Counted from the stretch's first letter, positions 1 through 10,604 are shown. The stretch: DNA of 64,000 nt from Brachycybe producta (GCA_036925085.1 JAUPFP010000035.1:1540356-1604355), one strand, 5' to 3'. Translations and numbers: made by a program. The notes: generated by a model not told the origin, from the sequence alone.

Positions 1-54
1 AAACAGTACCAGTTACATTCAGGTTAAAAGCAGGCTCTGGAACACTGACATGAA

Positions 55-214
55 CAGGGTCGGATTAAGGCTTGGGCAGGGGCATGTTGGAAAAAGGGGG
101 CATATTCTGTAATAGAAATGCAACACAAGCCCGTAAGCACTATTTAAGCCACATTCATCGAGGGCATCTTTTCTGTTTTGCCCAGGGACATGGGTATACC
201 TTAATCCGGCTCTG
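55..214. mobile_element. hAT-type MITE with 8-bp target duplication
   Basis: A 160-bp non-coding element with inverted ends: CAGGGTCGGATTAAGG at the left, and CAGAGCCGGATTAAGG when the right end is read on the other strand. It is flanked on both sides by the perfect 8-bp direct repeat GACATGAA (47-54 and 215-222). An 8-bp duplication and CAGGG-type ends are the usual hAT signature. No transposase is encoded, so it is a non-autonomous copy. Confidence 0.85.
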
Positions 215-397
215 GACATGAACCTATTGACAGATGGCACTAACCAGTAAAGATCAAATTCCACAATAACACATTGGTGTTGCTAGACTAGAATCAAATT
301 AACTATGACTAGTCTACATAATGCTATTAGAGTTGGATGGAAAATTGTAGTTGTTGGCTCTTCTATAACCAGCAGCATAAACTTGGCGGCCTACGAC

Positions 398-1009
398 CAG
401 GGGCCCATTTCACAAAACTACAAGTCTTGTTAGTAACAATTGTAGGTTACAAGTCATTGTAATTACAACTTGTTGGTTACAGGTGTTTCACAAACATTTG
501 TATACAAAACTACAAGTCTTGTGAGTAACAATAATAACATTGTAGATTACAATGGGAGATCACAAGTTGTTGAGAACAAGTGAAATTGGATTTGTCTCTA
601 ATAAGTGTAGTTTGCAAAACTATAATAGTTATTTCTTTCCTTTGTGTAATTCAATAGTGTAAAATGACTAAAAGTGTTGCATTAGGAAATAAGCTGTGTG
701 TTTAAAAACAATAACGAGATTGGAACTTACTTTTAAACACTCGTAAAATAATCTAACTACCCTTTGACAAAGTCAGGTAGAAAATCTTCAGTTGGCCACA
801 AGTGTCAGTAACAAGTTTGTTAACTACACTTGTTAGTTATAAGTGATTTTTTTGGTTTACAAGTAATTCGCTTGTAAACTTGTAAAAATTCACTTGTAAT
901 TACAGGTGTATGTGTTGTGAAACACTAATAGATCTAAGTAGATATTTTACAGACTTGTAAAAATTTACTTGTTACTAACGAAGACTTGAAGTTTTGTGAA
1001 ACGGGCCCC
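398..1009. mobile_element. MITE with about 40-bp terminal inverted repeats
   Basis: The left end (GGGGCCCATTTCACAAAACT) and the reverse complement of the right end (GGGGCCCGTTTCACAAAACT) match for about 40 bp, then diverge into AT-rich sequence with repeated CTTGTAA/TTACAAG words. No coding potential is seen and no clear target duplication was found. A truncated second copy of the right end lies at 31596-31718, which confirms a dispersed family. CAGGGSCC-type ends suggest hAT, but this is not proven. Confidence 0.75.
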
Positions 1010-1149
1010 AGGTTAACTTTCTTTCGTAATCTTACTAAATAACTTGGATTGTACTAACGTATAACCAAAGTTACCTAACCAGAGCTTAGATTTGACATTA
1101 TCTAGGGGAGTCAGGAGCTAAATGGTGCAAAACATTACTTCTGATTTGA

Positions 1150-1570
1150 GGTGAGTTTTCATGCTCGCTTTGTGCTTCCAAATTTATGCGTTAAGTTGTG
1201 TGTTGTGTGCAAAACACTGGGCAATTCTCATCGCGTGTGTATTTTCATGTCTGCCGACGGCTTTCAGCTGTGTGCCATACACGGGCACACAGCTCTGATC
1301 TGTCTTTGACAGATATTTTTCAGTGTGTTGTACGCCATGTTTGTACTTAGTTGGCGTCATCTTTTTTCAGCCAATAGGTGTGTCATAAAATAGCACAGTT
1401 TAACTTTTTCTTACCTTGTAAGGGAGCAAAGGCTCCACCTACATCGATATTTACAGTGGAAGCTGTGGCGGGGAAGTACTGAACACGCGGTCTTGTGAGA
1501 CAGCAAAAAGCAGATGCTTAAAGCACGCAATTGATGGCTGTCAAAAACCAAGCGTGCATGAAAATCCACC
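1150..1570. mobile_element. Possible TIR element, unclassified
   Basis: The ends GGTGAGTTTTCATGCTCGCTT and the reverse complement GGTGGATTTTCATGCACGCTT of the right end form imperfect inverted repeats about 420 bp apart, enclosing locally GC-richer sequence. No ORF or target duplication is clear. The call rests only on the paired ends. Confidence 0.4.
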
Positions 1571-2581
1571 TTTTTATGGCTCATTAATACAGCTTAATAG
1601 TGAACCTTTGTAATGTCAAAAAATATAAATTATACTCACAAAGTATTAAATGTGTAATTAAAGAAAATGTGCCATTAGGAAAAGTTAAACATGTGAAAAT
1701 TATTTTTTTTTGGTCTTCTCCCTCACAAATCATGGCAATCATCTTGAAACTAAACAAGAAATAAGAATGTATGACAATAAATTATGTGTAATTTTTTGTT
1801 GTTTTCCTGTCATCTATCTTACCCTTGTACCAAGTTCCAACCAACTAGTCTCTCAATACTATTCAGCCACTGTTCTCACAAACTTTATTCATAAGTCATG
1901 CCTGTAAGCTTGACCTATTTGTTGGTTGTCTGAATTAGATATGTGTCCATTTGTCATTATATGTTCCGGTCATTCTTTAACATAAGCTTACAGTATGTCT
2001 CGGAGCCAGTGCCACCATATATTATAAAGCATACCCGCGGTTACACTTATAAAACGTGTGATGTATAAAAATTAGTATCTTATAAACTATAAGTCTACAC
2101 AGGATTTTTAAAATGACGTTTGTTGTTAACATGAACAACATATAAAAGGTTTTAAACTTTAAAAAACAAGATTACAAAAATGTTCTCCCTGAGAAAAACA
2201 AACAATTCCAAATATCGTTTTTTTAAAAAAAAATTCATTAATTTTTTTTCTTTTTACCAATTCGTTTCATTTGTTTATAAAAATTATATTTCGATACATA
2301 GCTGTTATAGTTTTTGAAAATTAAAAAAAAAAAACTGCAGACGCTTTGTCGGCTACAACTGAGGCAACTGGTTATGGGGCGTAATATAAATTTTGTATTG
2401 TATTATGTTTTTTTTGTCACACTTAAAGAGTCAAGAATACAATTTCAGGTTAAAAATAGTCTATAAGTGTTTCAAAGTAGCAAGACTCTTTTGATGGGCC
2501 CTGTAATCAATAATTGTGTTATTTTAATTGCCATGGATGATGCAGTGATAGTTGTTTCATTCGGTTAGTTGGTTAGTTGTT
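1571..2581. other. AT-rich intergenic sequence, no gene seen
   Basis: Long A/T runs with no convincing ORF. The only recognisable item is a motif at about 1991 (CAGTATGTCTCGGAGCCAGT) that recurs in diverged form at about 18591, perhaps an end of a dispersed element. Confidence 0.6.
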
Positions 2582-3211
2582 TCACTACAGCTAACTGGGT
2601 CACTACAGCTACTAGGCTCACTACAGCTACTAGGGTCACTACAGCTACCAAAAAGAAAATATAGACCTTTATTTCATCAAAAGGGTCACTACAGCTACCG
2701 AGGGTCACTACAGCTACCAAAAAGTATAGGCCTTTTTATTTATCAATATGTTTAGTTTAGATTACATTCGGTTCAGTTAGGTTTCATTATGTTCGGTAAG
2801 GTTCGGTAAGGTTCGGTTAGGATCGGTTAGGTTCGGTTAGGATCGGTTAGGATCGGTTAGGTTTGGTTAGGATCGATTAGGTTCAGTTAGGTTTGGTTAG
2901 GATCGGTTAAGATTGGTTAGGTTCGGTTAGTATCGGTACTTTTTGGTTAGGATCGTTAAGGTTCGGTTAGGTAAGGTTCGGTAACGTTTTATTAGGTAAG
3001 GTTCGGTTATTTTAGGGAGAATGGGTTATTTTTTTAGCTGTAGTGACGAAAAAGTGATAAAAAAGACTTATATTTTGTCCCCCTATTTTTTGGTAGCTGT
3101 AGTGACCCTTTTGATGAACAAAAGGTCTATTAATTTTTTTGGTAGCTGTAGTGACCCAAGTAGCTGTTCTCCCCTTAGTAGCGCTTGTGAGCCTTGGTAG
3201 CTGTAGTGACC
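2582..3211. repeat. Inverted array of a 17-bp motif flanking a minisatellite
   Basis: The motif GGGTCACTACAGCTACC occurs about six times in forward orientation on the left (2582-2720) and about four times in reverse on the right (3034-3211). Spacer sequence around the motifs is also inverted, for example ATCAAAAGGGTCACTACAGC on both sides, so the flanks form arms of roughly 100 bp. The centre is a tandem GGTTCGGTTAGG array. It may be a foldback element; no coding content. Confidence 0.75.
2767..3016 (+). repeat. GGTTCGGTTAGGATC-type minisatellite
   Basis: About 250 bp of degenerate 10-bp units built from GGTTCGGTTA and GGATCGGTTA. Simple GGTTAGG-like arrays are common as interstitial repeats in arthropod genomes; the units here are too degenerate to call telomeric. 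Confidence 0.75.
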
Positions 3212-4777
3212 CCCAACCGTTTCATTCGAATAGGTTGTCGTTTTCTATAAAAAGTAAGGTAAATTTACATGAATTAAAAATCAAAAAACACATTATCTCT
3301 ATATTTGAAAATGCCTATATTTGTAGTAATGGAACCCATTAAGTACTACAATTACGAAGATAGTTATTAGCCTTAAAATAAAAAATCACCGCCATTTTGG
3401 ACGTCATACATGTTTTAAATTGTAGCTTTTACATTTTCACAATGTTACTAACACTAATCATTCCACTATTCGTAAATGCCATTTTAGAAACTGAAGTAGT
3501 TCTACTGGAAGTGTAACTAAATTTAAAACTCCAAACATGTTAGATGTGGTAGTGAGTTAGTTGAATTGAATTGAACTGAAACTAAGTACTTTTCAAATGA
3601 TTTCTACATAACATCATACAAGAGACACACACACTTTCAAGGAGTTTCCAAGAAGTTGCCAGAAATTCATTTTTAACTGACTGCAACTTTAAACAGCAGC
3701 TAATTATTCATTTATGCCCACCAAAGTATTTTTAATTAAAAAATATCTAGAAGTGAGCCATGCGCGTACGCGTGCATGAATTGTATAAAGTCTGCATTCA
3801 CAGATGAAGGTAACTTTTTATGTATGCGGTATGATTAAACCAACACAGACACAACTGAAAACATACTGAAACACCAAAGCATATATGAGATCAACATACG
3901 CACAAACAGGTGCATACAAAAAAAACTTGCACAAAACAAATACCACAATAAACAAATACATAAAAACTAGCAGACTTACAATAAAAGTACAATGACACAC
4001 ATAAACACAAAGGCGCACACACAATCAAAACACAAACTCATGAGAAATACAGACACATAATACAGTGGCAAAATGAGCTGTCCCTATGTAAGATATTTAA
4101 AAAAAAACACTTTCAACTAATGAACATTCAGAAAGAAAGAAAGAAAGAAAAAAATACAAAAATTAAAAAATAATCAAAGAAAAGAAAGAAAATTGTGACA
4201 CAGAAAGATAATTAAAATCACGACACATGTATAGTAGCTCTATTAAAATGCAACAACAAAAAACAAAACAAGTACAGGTTTTTACCTACCTTGGACATTT
4301 GCAACAATTGTAACAATAAATACAATCCCAGTGATTTTCATTATAACCAAGAAATATATATAAATAAACTAAATAATTATTACATCAAAATGATCATCCA
4401 GAATAACTACAACACTAAATTAATAATCTTTTGTAGCCTGCTCTTGAGGCTGGACCTATTATTGACAAAAGTAACAAATACAATAGCCCCTTTAGCTACT
4501 ACTACGACTACTACTACTGCAGTTCATACTGCATTTAAGTCTGACTTGTGCGTGGATCAACACACAAAAGTAAACGTTTAAAATAGTTGGAAACACAATG
4601 CATAAAGTGAGATAGATTGTTCTGGTTAGCCGCCTATGCCACACTCACTACTAAGCAATTTTCCGCTAAAAACAGCATCACCACTAACCTCTTCCACATC
4701 CACACCCACAACTACATAGATCCATATTTAAGGGAATACTCAGGTGCTATAGTTAAATCTTCGACCATCTCTGCGGC
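3212..4777. other. Low-complexity AT-rich region, no gene seen
   Basis: Contains a CA-rich stretch (about 3840-4030), a short GAAA run (about 4131-4150) and short ORFs with amino-acid composition typical of random AT-rich DNA. Nothing was supported as a gene. Confidence 0.6.
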
Positions 4778-4790
4778 GTTGCCTGGCAAC
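4778..4790. promoter_or_regulatory. X-box-like palindrome (RFX-type site)
   Basis: GTTGCC-T-GGCAAC fits the RFX half-site pattern GTNRCC N(0-3) RGYAAC with a 1-nt spacer. It stands in AT-rich surroundings with no recognised gene within a few hundred bases, so a regulatory role is only a possibility. Confidence 0.25.
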
Positions 4791-5803
4791 CGTTAATGCA
4801 CTATCTATATGTTGTATATAAACACTTTTTGAAGTATAAAAACCAACAACTTTAGTGTGTTTCTCACAACCAAAATGTTAACACCTTAGAGATCAAATTA
4901 CAAACGCTTGCAGTAATAAACTAAAAAAAGTTGGGAGAACTAGCTGGGGGGTCACACTAAAATATCTCTAAGGCTAGTTATGCATCATGTGACACAAGCA
5001 CGTATCATGTGGAACAAGCCTGAAACAATTGGATACACACATGTATACTAATGATAATGCACACCTGCACTCCATTCCGTACACTGTCAACAGTCCTACT
5101 AGCCTAAGCCAGCAACATTAGAAAAATATGGTCCAGAACATTACCATTTTCCCAAATGAACTATTAATAATTTGCTGTTAACATAATAAAATACATACTG
5201 TATATAATAACGAATATGTTGTTGTTGTTGTTTTGTTTGCTAACATGATTATTAAGCCCCAAAGTACACAATATAAGTAGATCAAGTTTTTTTCCATGAA
5301 TAAGTCTGGCAGTATTACGTGAAATATTTTCAGAATATGTAAACAAACTATGAATCCCTTGATAATAATCCAGAAAGATGTAAAATAATGCATTTATACA
5401 TTATGAATAATTATGAAATTACTTGTTCATACAAGCATATGCATTAGCGTGGGTCGCCACATCAAATGTATGCTGGCTAGCCGGGTCACACCGAGCGGCT
5501 CGCAATGAATTTTGGAAATTCCATTCAATTCAATTCGAAAACAGTGTGGCAGGGGGATGGCTCCCGATCATAAACGATCGTCATTTAGACAAGATAAGAA
5601 ATTATTGTTAAATTGTAAATCGTCCTAACAAAGAACTATGAGCTCGAGCTCGTACCTACTGGAAGAGAATTCCATAATCAAATACCATTTGGGGAAAGAG
5701 AACCAAAAATATTCACCAGTTCTAGCCAATATTTCCTTGAGGATCTTTAAATGCCCTTGTTTACCTTTATGGGGATTTCTAGTTAATAAGCCAATAAGCA
5801 GGG

Positions 5804-6394
5804 CAAGTAAGATCCTTTTTCCAGATCCAGTTCCACCAGCAATTGAGTGACAAAGAACAAACCCCTACAAAAATCCAAGCAACACGTTTAAAAAAAACCA
5901 CTTCCAGCAGCAATAAAAAGATTTACTTCCAAACTGTCGCTTCCGTCAGCCTCTTTTATCGATGATGTCGATTATTTCTTCAAACAATTTTTCTCCCCTG
6001 AAATCGAAACAGAACAAATCGAGTTAAACGATCGATTCTTTGATAAAGTGACTGCCGTCATGATTCGTACATACTTGCGAGTAACCACTGGCCCAGTTAG
6101 CCAAGAATTCAGAATATACAAAGTTGCGCAATCCTGAGAACATTTACCTGTCACAAAACAGGTAAATGTTCTCTGGATTTCACAACTTTGCATATTCTGA
6201 ATTCAAGATCGCATGAATGACTCTCGGTTCGAGATCCAAAAGAACGGCTCGCGGCATGCAATGTTCATATTAAGCCTTAAAATGAAAACTTGAGTTAAAA
6301 ACATAATAAGAAATCAGTATATACAAATAAAACCTGATAGAAGAACATGTCTTTTTGTCCGTTCCTTCTGTAGCGAAGTCTTGAAGTACTCCCT
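5804..6394 (-). pseudogene. Gamma-tubulin pseudogene, introns retained
   Basis: On the minus strand four exon pieces read as consecutive gamma-tubulin segments from the N-terminal GTP-binding region. Piece A (6394-6334) gives GVLQDFATEGTDKK and then FFYQ. Piece B (6275-6075) gives EHCMPRAVLLDLEPRVI, NPENIYL and NWASGYSQ. Piece C (5998-5927) gives DIID and READGSDSLE. Piece D (5864-5804) gives GFVLCHSIAGGTGSG, which holds the tubulin GTP-binding signature, then GSYL. The pieces are separated by short introns (about 58-76 bp) with GT/AG ends. DLEPRVI, READGSDSLE and CHSIAGGTGSG are gamma- rather than alpha- or beta-type. The gene is broken: a 1-nt deletion in A, in-frame TAA and TGA in B, insertions in C and D, and a segment of B replaced by an inverted duplication (6105-6204). 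Neither the start exon nor the C-terminal three quarters is recognisable nearby. The retained introns indicate a decayed DNA-level duplicate rather than a retrocopy. Confidence 0.88.
6105..6204. repeat. 47-bp-arm hairpin made of gamma-tubulin exon sequence
   Basis: The left arm 6105-6151 and right arm 6158-6204 are inverted copies (43 of 47 matching, both bounded by GAATTC) with a 6-nt loop. Read on the minus strand, the 6204-6158 arm is the pseudogene's own coding segment (NSEYAKL ... NPENIYL); the other arm is its inverted copy and replaces the residues expected between NIYL and NWAS. A transcript from either strand would fold into a long, nearly perfect stem. Confidence 0.88.
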
Positions 6395-6697
6395 CTAAAT
6401 AAACAGCAAATAAGAAACGATTGAATACACTTTTTCAATTAGATTAATTAGCAATCTTTCGATTCGCAGCGGATTAGCCTCTATGCATTTATCGTACAAC
6501 TTATTCGCCTTATTTCGCGGGTTTGGCTCAACCAATATAACAACTAAATAGCTAAAGCATAGAGGCTAGCAGCTGCTAATCAAAAGAATATCCAGAATAC
6601 GAGCTAAAACCTAGAACCTAAAGCTGCCGACTTGTTATAAATGTCCGCAACAAGGCGAAAGTGCAATAAAAAGCTATGCAGCGGGTACTACTAAAAT

Positions 6698-7092
6698 TCG
6701 GGTAGGGCGGGTAAACAAATGATAGTGTTGCATGCAACACAGTTTAAACAAGGAGAGTATTTTGAAGTCTTTTTAGAGGGCGGGTAGGCTATTTACAGGG
6801 TAGGCTAAATTAAGGGCGGGTAGGCTGTATACAGGGTGGGAAAAATTACAATACACAATTTAATAGGGCGGGTATACTAAATTAAGGGCGGGTAGGCTAT
6901 TTACAGGGTGGGGAAAATAAAAAAACACATTTTAATAGGGCGGGTAGGCTAAATTAAGGGCGGGTAGGCTATTTACAAGGTGGGAAAAATAAAAAACACA
7001 TTTTAATAGGGCGAGCAGGCTAAATTAATGGCAGGTAGGCTATTTACAGGGTGGGAAAAATAAAAAAAAAACACATTTTAATAGGGCGGGTA
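6698..7092 (+). repeat. Tandem repeat, GGGCGGGTAGGCT units of about 72 bp
   Basis: Four to five copies of a unit made of two GGGCGGGTAGGCT boxes, the word CTATTTACAGGGTGGG, and an A-rich tail ending ACACATTTTAATA. The array ends where the hAT remnant at 7093 begins. Confidence 0.8.
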
Positions 7093-7615
7093 TAGTGATG
7101 GGCGATTTCGATTCGATATTTTGATATATCGATTTTTTTTTAAAAGTTCGAGTATCTGTGATACTTTTTAAAATATCGAATATCGTTGATACTTTTTACT
7201 TTTTACATTTCTTTGTACCCCATCTATATCTGTTCCATCAGAACAAATATTTTCAGCAGGTGCACAAATCATTTCAGCCAGGATAAATCACCTAAACCAA
7301 AAAAATGCTGATATGATGTTCTTCCTTCGTAAAAATCTGAAATTCTGAATCTCTCAATCATTTAAGTTTTTTTCTTATTTAATATAATTTTTGTCATTTA
7401 ATTTATTCTGATGTAAATTAAAAATGCTTTGTCAAATAGTTTATGCAATTTTATTAAAAACAATGCAAATTATGCATTGGCTGTGAAACTAATGCAATCA
7501 TTAGATGAAAGAAATTATTTTTAAAAAATTGATATGATACTCAATGTATCAATATTTTGTATGAAAAAATCGAAATCGTCGATACTGATACACATACTGA
7601 TATCGCCCATCACTA
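7093..7615 (+). mobile_element. Internally deleted hAT element
   Basis: The ends TAGTGATGGGCGATTTCG (left) and TAGTGATGGGCGATATCA (right, reverse complement) are inverted repeats typical of hAT elements. The interior still encodes the C-terminal end of a hAT transposase (7208-7348). No 8-bp duplication was found at the flanks, perhaps because the left side lies in a tandem array. Confidence 0.75.
7208..7348 (+). pseudogene. hAT transposase C-terminal dimerisation domain fragment
   Basis: One frame reads VPSEQIFSAGAQIISARIN followed by NADMMFFLRKNLKF and a stop. This matches the conserved end of the hAT family dimerisation (hATC) domain, where PSER.FS.AG and the closing FL.KN box are characteristic. 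About 46 residues remain of a protein normally several hundred long, so it is a truncated remnant of the element that carried the surrounding inverted repeats. Confidence 0.82.
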
Positions 7616-7633
7616 GCTCCTATAGTGAACATC

Positions 7634-7950
7634 TCATCGGCAATTTCCATTGTTGATCAATACATGGCACTGCTAATGCAAATCTTCAATCACTTTCCTA
7701 TATAAAAGATAAGATGGCAAAGCGCATGCTCACTGCAAATACCACTGGGCCATAGCCTCCTTATATAGATATAAGACAGACTCATTCAAGGCATTTCCCA
7801 TTGAAGAAATTGGAGAAAAAAAAAGATGGCCAATTTGCACTTCACTCACTGAAAATGGAGCCACAAGCAGTCCAATAATTTTATTTATTTCTGATAGATT
7901 GCTGAATGTTATTATAGTAGATAGAATTTTTCGTCCAATTGTTTGTAATT
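7634..7950 (-). pseudogene. Candidate coding exon or pseudogene, product unrecognised
   Basis: On the minus strand a splice-acceptor-like TTTGACTTTGCAG precedes 217 nt of open frame (7950-7734) reading LQTIGRKILSTI and later ALNESVLYLYKEAMAQWY. A donor-like GTGAGC follows at 7733. Past that point the same frame continues through an in-frame TGA as ACALPSYLLYRKVIEDLH before a TAG, so the alternative is a pseudogene with a point-mutated stop. The composition is more protein-like than neighbouring AT-rich ORFs. It is on the same strand as the gamma-tubulin pseudogene 1.3 kb away. I do not recognise the family. Confidence 0.45.
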
Positions 7951-8024
7951 CTGCAAAGTCAAACAATTAATTAATATACAAAATAAATTATAATTGTGAA
8001 ATAATAATAAAATTAATGAAATAA

Positions 8025-8165
8025 ACGGTCAGAACAATGGACAACATTATTTTAATAATTCTTTAAAAACTGGGGGGGGGGGCTGCATGCCCCCCCCCCC
8101 CTTAGACCCCATGCAACAAGCTTAATTTCCTAACCTTTCCTAAAATTCCGACTGTTCCTACTGTT
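8025..8165. repeat. Dispersed poly-G/poly-C repeat family, copy 1
   Basis: Sequence around CTTTAAAAACTGGGG, a G run, a C run and GCAACAAGCTTAATTTC is shared with 22720-22960 and, in part, about 23155-23235. It sits just upstream of the LINE at 8.4 kb. It is a non-coding dispersed repeat of unknown class. Confidence 0.65.
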
Positions 8166-8207
8166 GTATCATTTAGTAGGGAGATCAGCCCTACTAAATG
8201 ATACAAC
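8163..8207. repeat. 19-bp perfect hairpin
   Basis: GTTGTATCATTTAGTAGGG (8163-8181) and its exact reverse complement (8189-8207) enclose a 7-nt loop. Confidence 0.85.
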
Positions 8208-8915
8208 TATCCTCTCTCTGTGCCATATTCCTTATTTTCTATATATGGCAACACCTCATTCTACCCTTCCCATGGCGCCACGCGTTATTCTTTTGGAAAC
8301 CACATTTTATCCAAGTGGGGACTCAGGCAAATAACATCTTGTCATCCCGAACCAACCTAAGCCCCTTTGATAACCAGCAAAGGAGGTAGCGTAGGTGAAC
8401 CTGGAGAACATTCAAGGGTATCATTGAAACTACCAGGTTGCCAATGCTCAAGGCTTTATTTGGTTACAACCGCTCGATTGGACTATGAAATCAGAACTTC
8501 TATACCTTTCACGTGGGGAACACACTCCCCAGAACGTAACCAGTCTGGAAGGAGACACGTGAATCTGGTAGACCTTGGAAAACGTGGATACCTACCGGCA
8601 CCATGAAACCAAAAAGGGGAATGGTACCTCTCCTTTACGGAGACTGGTGTTATACGCTGCAGGGCTATTGGCACGCCCTAAAGAGTATACTAGGCATAGT
8701 GGTCAGATATATCCCGGTCTAGAAGGTCTAGGGCAGTAAGAGCAACCAGGGTGGGCCGGGTTTGCCCTCTGGCCACTAGGGTTCATCCCAGCGGCTAAGA
8801 CAACTCGGGCCGGAGACCCGTTAGCGCTCCTTGGAAAGCTACCCTGTTGGAGGGGAAGCAAGGAATCCAACCTGGAAGCTGTAGAAACCCGAAATTAATA
8901 CCACTGTTGCAACGT

Positions 8916-10604
8916 ATGATGGAAATAAATAACTTGGTACCACTTGCCTCTACTTCAAATCTCGTGGAAGTAGAGAAGAGCCCGTCTAGTGAGCAGGGCC
9001 TGGGGATAAATAACCCCATGATGAACACGGACAATAATGAGGTTACGATAGACATACCTCCTAACCTGGAAAGCGCATTCCGAACAGAATGGGACAAGGT
9101 GATTATCCCTAAAATCACAAAAGAAGCGGAAAGCTATATTGCTGAATATTGCAAATTGAATACGGGAGTAAACCAGGGCCGTAAATTAAGAGTAAAGGAT
9201 GCTTTCATCAAAGATTTGGAACGAAGATCAAGAAAAGAACTTCTCGAAAAACTGCTGAAGACTGTGGGAGTCAATGAGAATACAACAAGAACTCGATCCT
9301 CTAGCACAGGTAGCCTTGGTAGTATAGGGCTCTGGGCTACGACCGACAAGGATCAAGAAGATTGTCGCCTAAACGCGAAACGTAAGCGCACGGAGCAAAT
9401 AAAGCTAACTCCACCAAAAGAAGCAACACAAGACCTGTTTGCCTATAGCCAAGTCGACTTACTAAAAAATATGTATGACCAAATTGGCACTATCAAGACA
9501 GCAGTTAGTCGCGAAAACAATAGTAAAATACAGTTTAACAAAACAGAACAAAAAATGGTCTATGATAGCCTAGAAGAGATCGTTAAAATCTTTTCTATAA
9601 TAAATGAACGTAATCATGATTTGGAAATGACTAAAATGAAAGAACTTCTAAACTCAAGAGATAACATGAGGCCAAACCCGGGAAATGAAGTCGAAATCCA
9701 ATACGAACAAACGGATAAAGAATTCCCAAGGTTGGAAAGAAGACGTAAACTAAGCCTTAGAGAGAAAAATCTGACGCCAAGTCAAAGTAAAGATAAAAAA
9801 GAAGTTAGAACCTACTCACAGGCAACAAAAAGAGCCCCGCAGAGTAGATCCAACAGGAATAATATAGTTCTGGTAAAGGCGAAAGAGGGAGATATGTCGC
9901 CACGACGTACAATAAACACCTTGCAGTCTAACATATCTATTGACGATCTAGGTGGAACTTTAAAGACAGTCCGGGAAGGGAAAAACGGGACTGTAGTTCT
10001 GGAAGCCCATGGAGAAACCCAAAGAAATCGTCTGATTGAAAAGTTAAAAGACATGAGAAATTTGACTTTCGAACGGCCGAAACCAAGACAACCCAAGCTG
10101 ATGATTACGGGAGTAGACAAGGACAAATCCACGGAAACAATAATCGATGAGATTGTCAACTACAACGATGAGTTAAAGACGTTAATCGGAGAAGAAACGG
10201 TCTTTCGGGAAGGCCTAACCTGGATTGCTGATAGGCAATGCCGTAACACATCAAAGAAGAATGTCCTCTTGAGAGTCTCCACAAAGATCTATAGCGCCGT
10301 GTCTTCCAACTGGCGGCTCAATCTCGGATGGGCGAGGCATAGAGTGGAAGAATGGGTTGACGTTACACAATGTTACAAGTGCAACGAATTGGGACATAAA
10401 GCTATTGACTGCAAAAACGTCGCTGAAAGCTGTATCGGCTGTGGAGAAGCACACAAATTAAGGGATTGCACTAGCAAACATGAGGATTGCATAAACTGTA
10501 AGAAGAGTGGCTTAAAAGAGAGAAACCACAACTCTAGAGACAAGAAATGCCCAGTATATCTGAGAGCTAGAGAAAGATCATGGGCTCAGATAGACCATGG
10601 ATAA
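8916..10604 (+). CDS. LINE ORF1, Gag-like nucleic-acid-binding protein
   Basis: A 562-residue protein from the first ATG of the frame; the frame opens earlier, at about 8847, with no ATG upstream. ORF1 proteins of this group coat the element RNA and accompany it to the nucleus. The N-terminal half is charged and basic (KELLEKLLK and KRKRTEQ segments). A central region resembles the RNA-binding part of R1/Jockey ORF1 proteins. The C-terminal part has zinc knuckles: CYKCNELGHKAIDC (C-x2-C-x4-H-x4-C, from 10371), CIGCGEAHKLRDC, and a looser third cysteine cluster. The stop codon overlaps the ORF2 start in ATGGATAA, an arrangement used by some elements of this group for coupled re-initiation. Confidence 0.87.
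   Translation: MMEINNLVPLASTSNLVEVEKSPSSEQGLGINNPMMNTDNNEVTIDIPPNLESAFRTEWDKVIIPKITKEAESYIAEYCKLNTGVNQGRKLRVKDAFIKDLERRSRKELLEKLLKTVGVNENTTRTRSSSTGSLGSIGLWATTDKDQEDCRLNAKRKRTEQIKLTPPKEATQDLFAYSQVDLLKNMYDQIGTIKTAVSRENNSKIQFNKTEQKMVYDSLEEIVKIFSIINERNHDLEMTKMKELLNSRDNMRPNPGNEVEIQYEQTDKEFPRLERRRKLSLREKNLTPSQSKDKKEVRTYSQATKRAPQSRSNRNNIVLVKAKEGDMSPRRTINTLQSNISIDDLGGTLKTVREGKNGTVVLEAHGETQRNRLIEKLKDMRNLTFERPKPRQPKLMITGVDKDKSTETIIDEIVNYNDELKTLIGEETVFREGLTWIADRQCRNTSKKNVLLRVSTKIYSAVSSNWRLNLGWARHRVEEWVDVTQCYKCNELGHKAIDCKNVAESCIGCGEAHKLRDCTSKHEDCINCKKSGLKERNHNSRDKKCPVYLRARERSWAQIDHG

Noticed and set aside
2767-3016. Telomere or telomere relic
   Set aside because: Units are degenerate GGTTCGGTTA rather than a regular telomeric pentamer or hexamer, and the array is flanked by inverted motif arrays within ordinary interspersed DNA.
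8847-8915. ORF1 of the LINE starting at 8847
   Set aside because: The codon there is TTG. The first ATG in frame is 8916, so the extension has no support as coding sequence.
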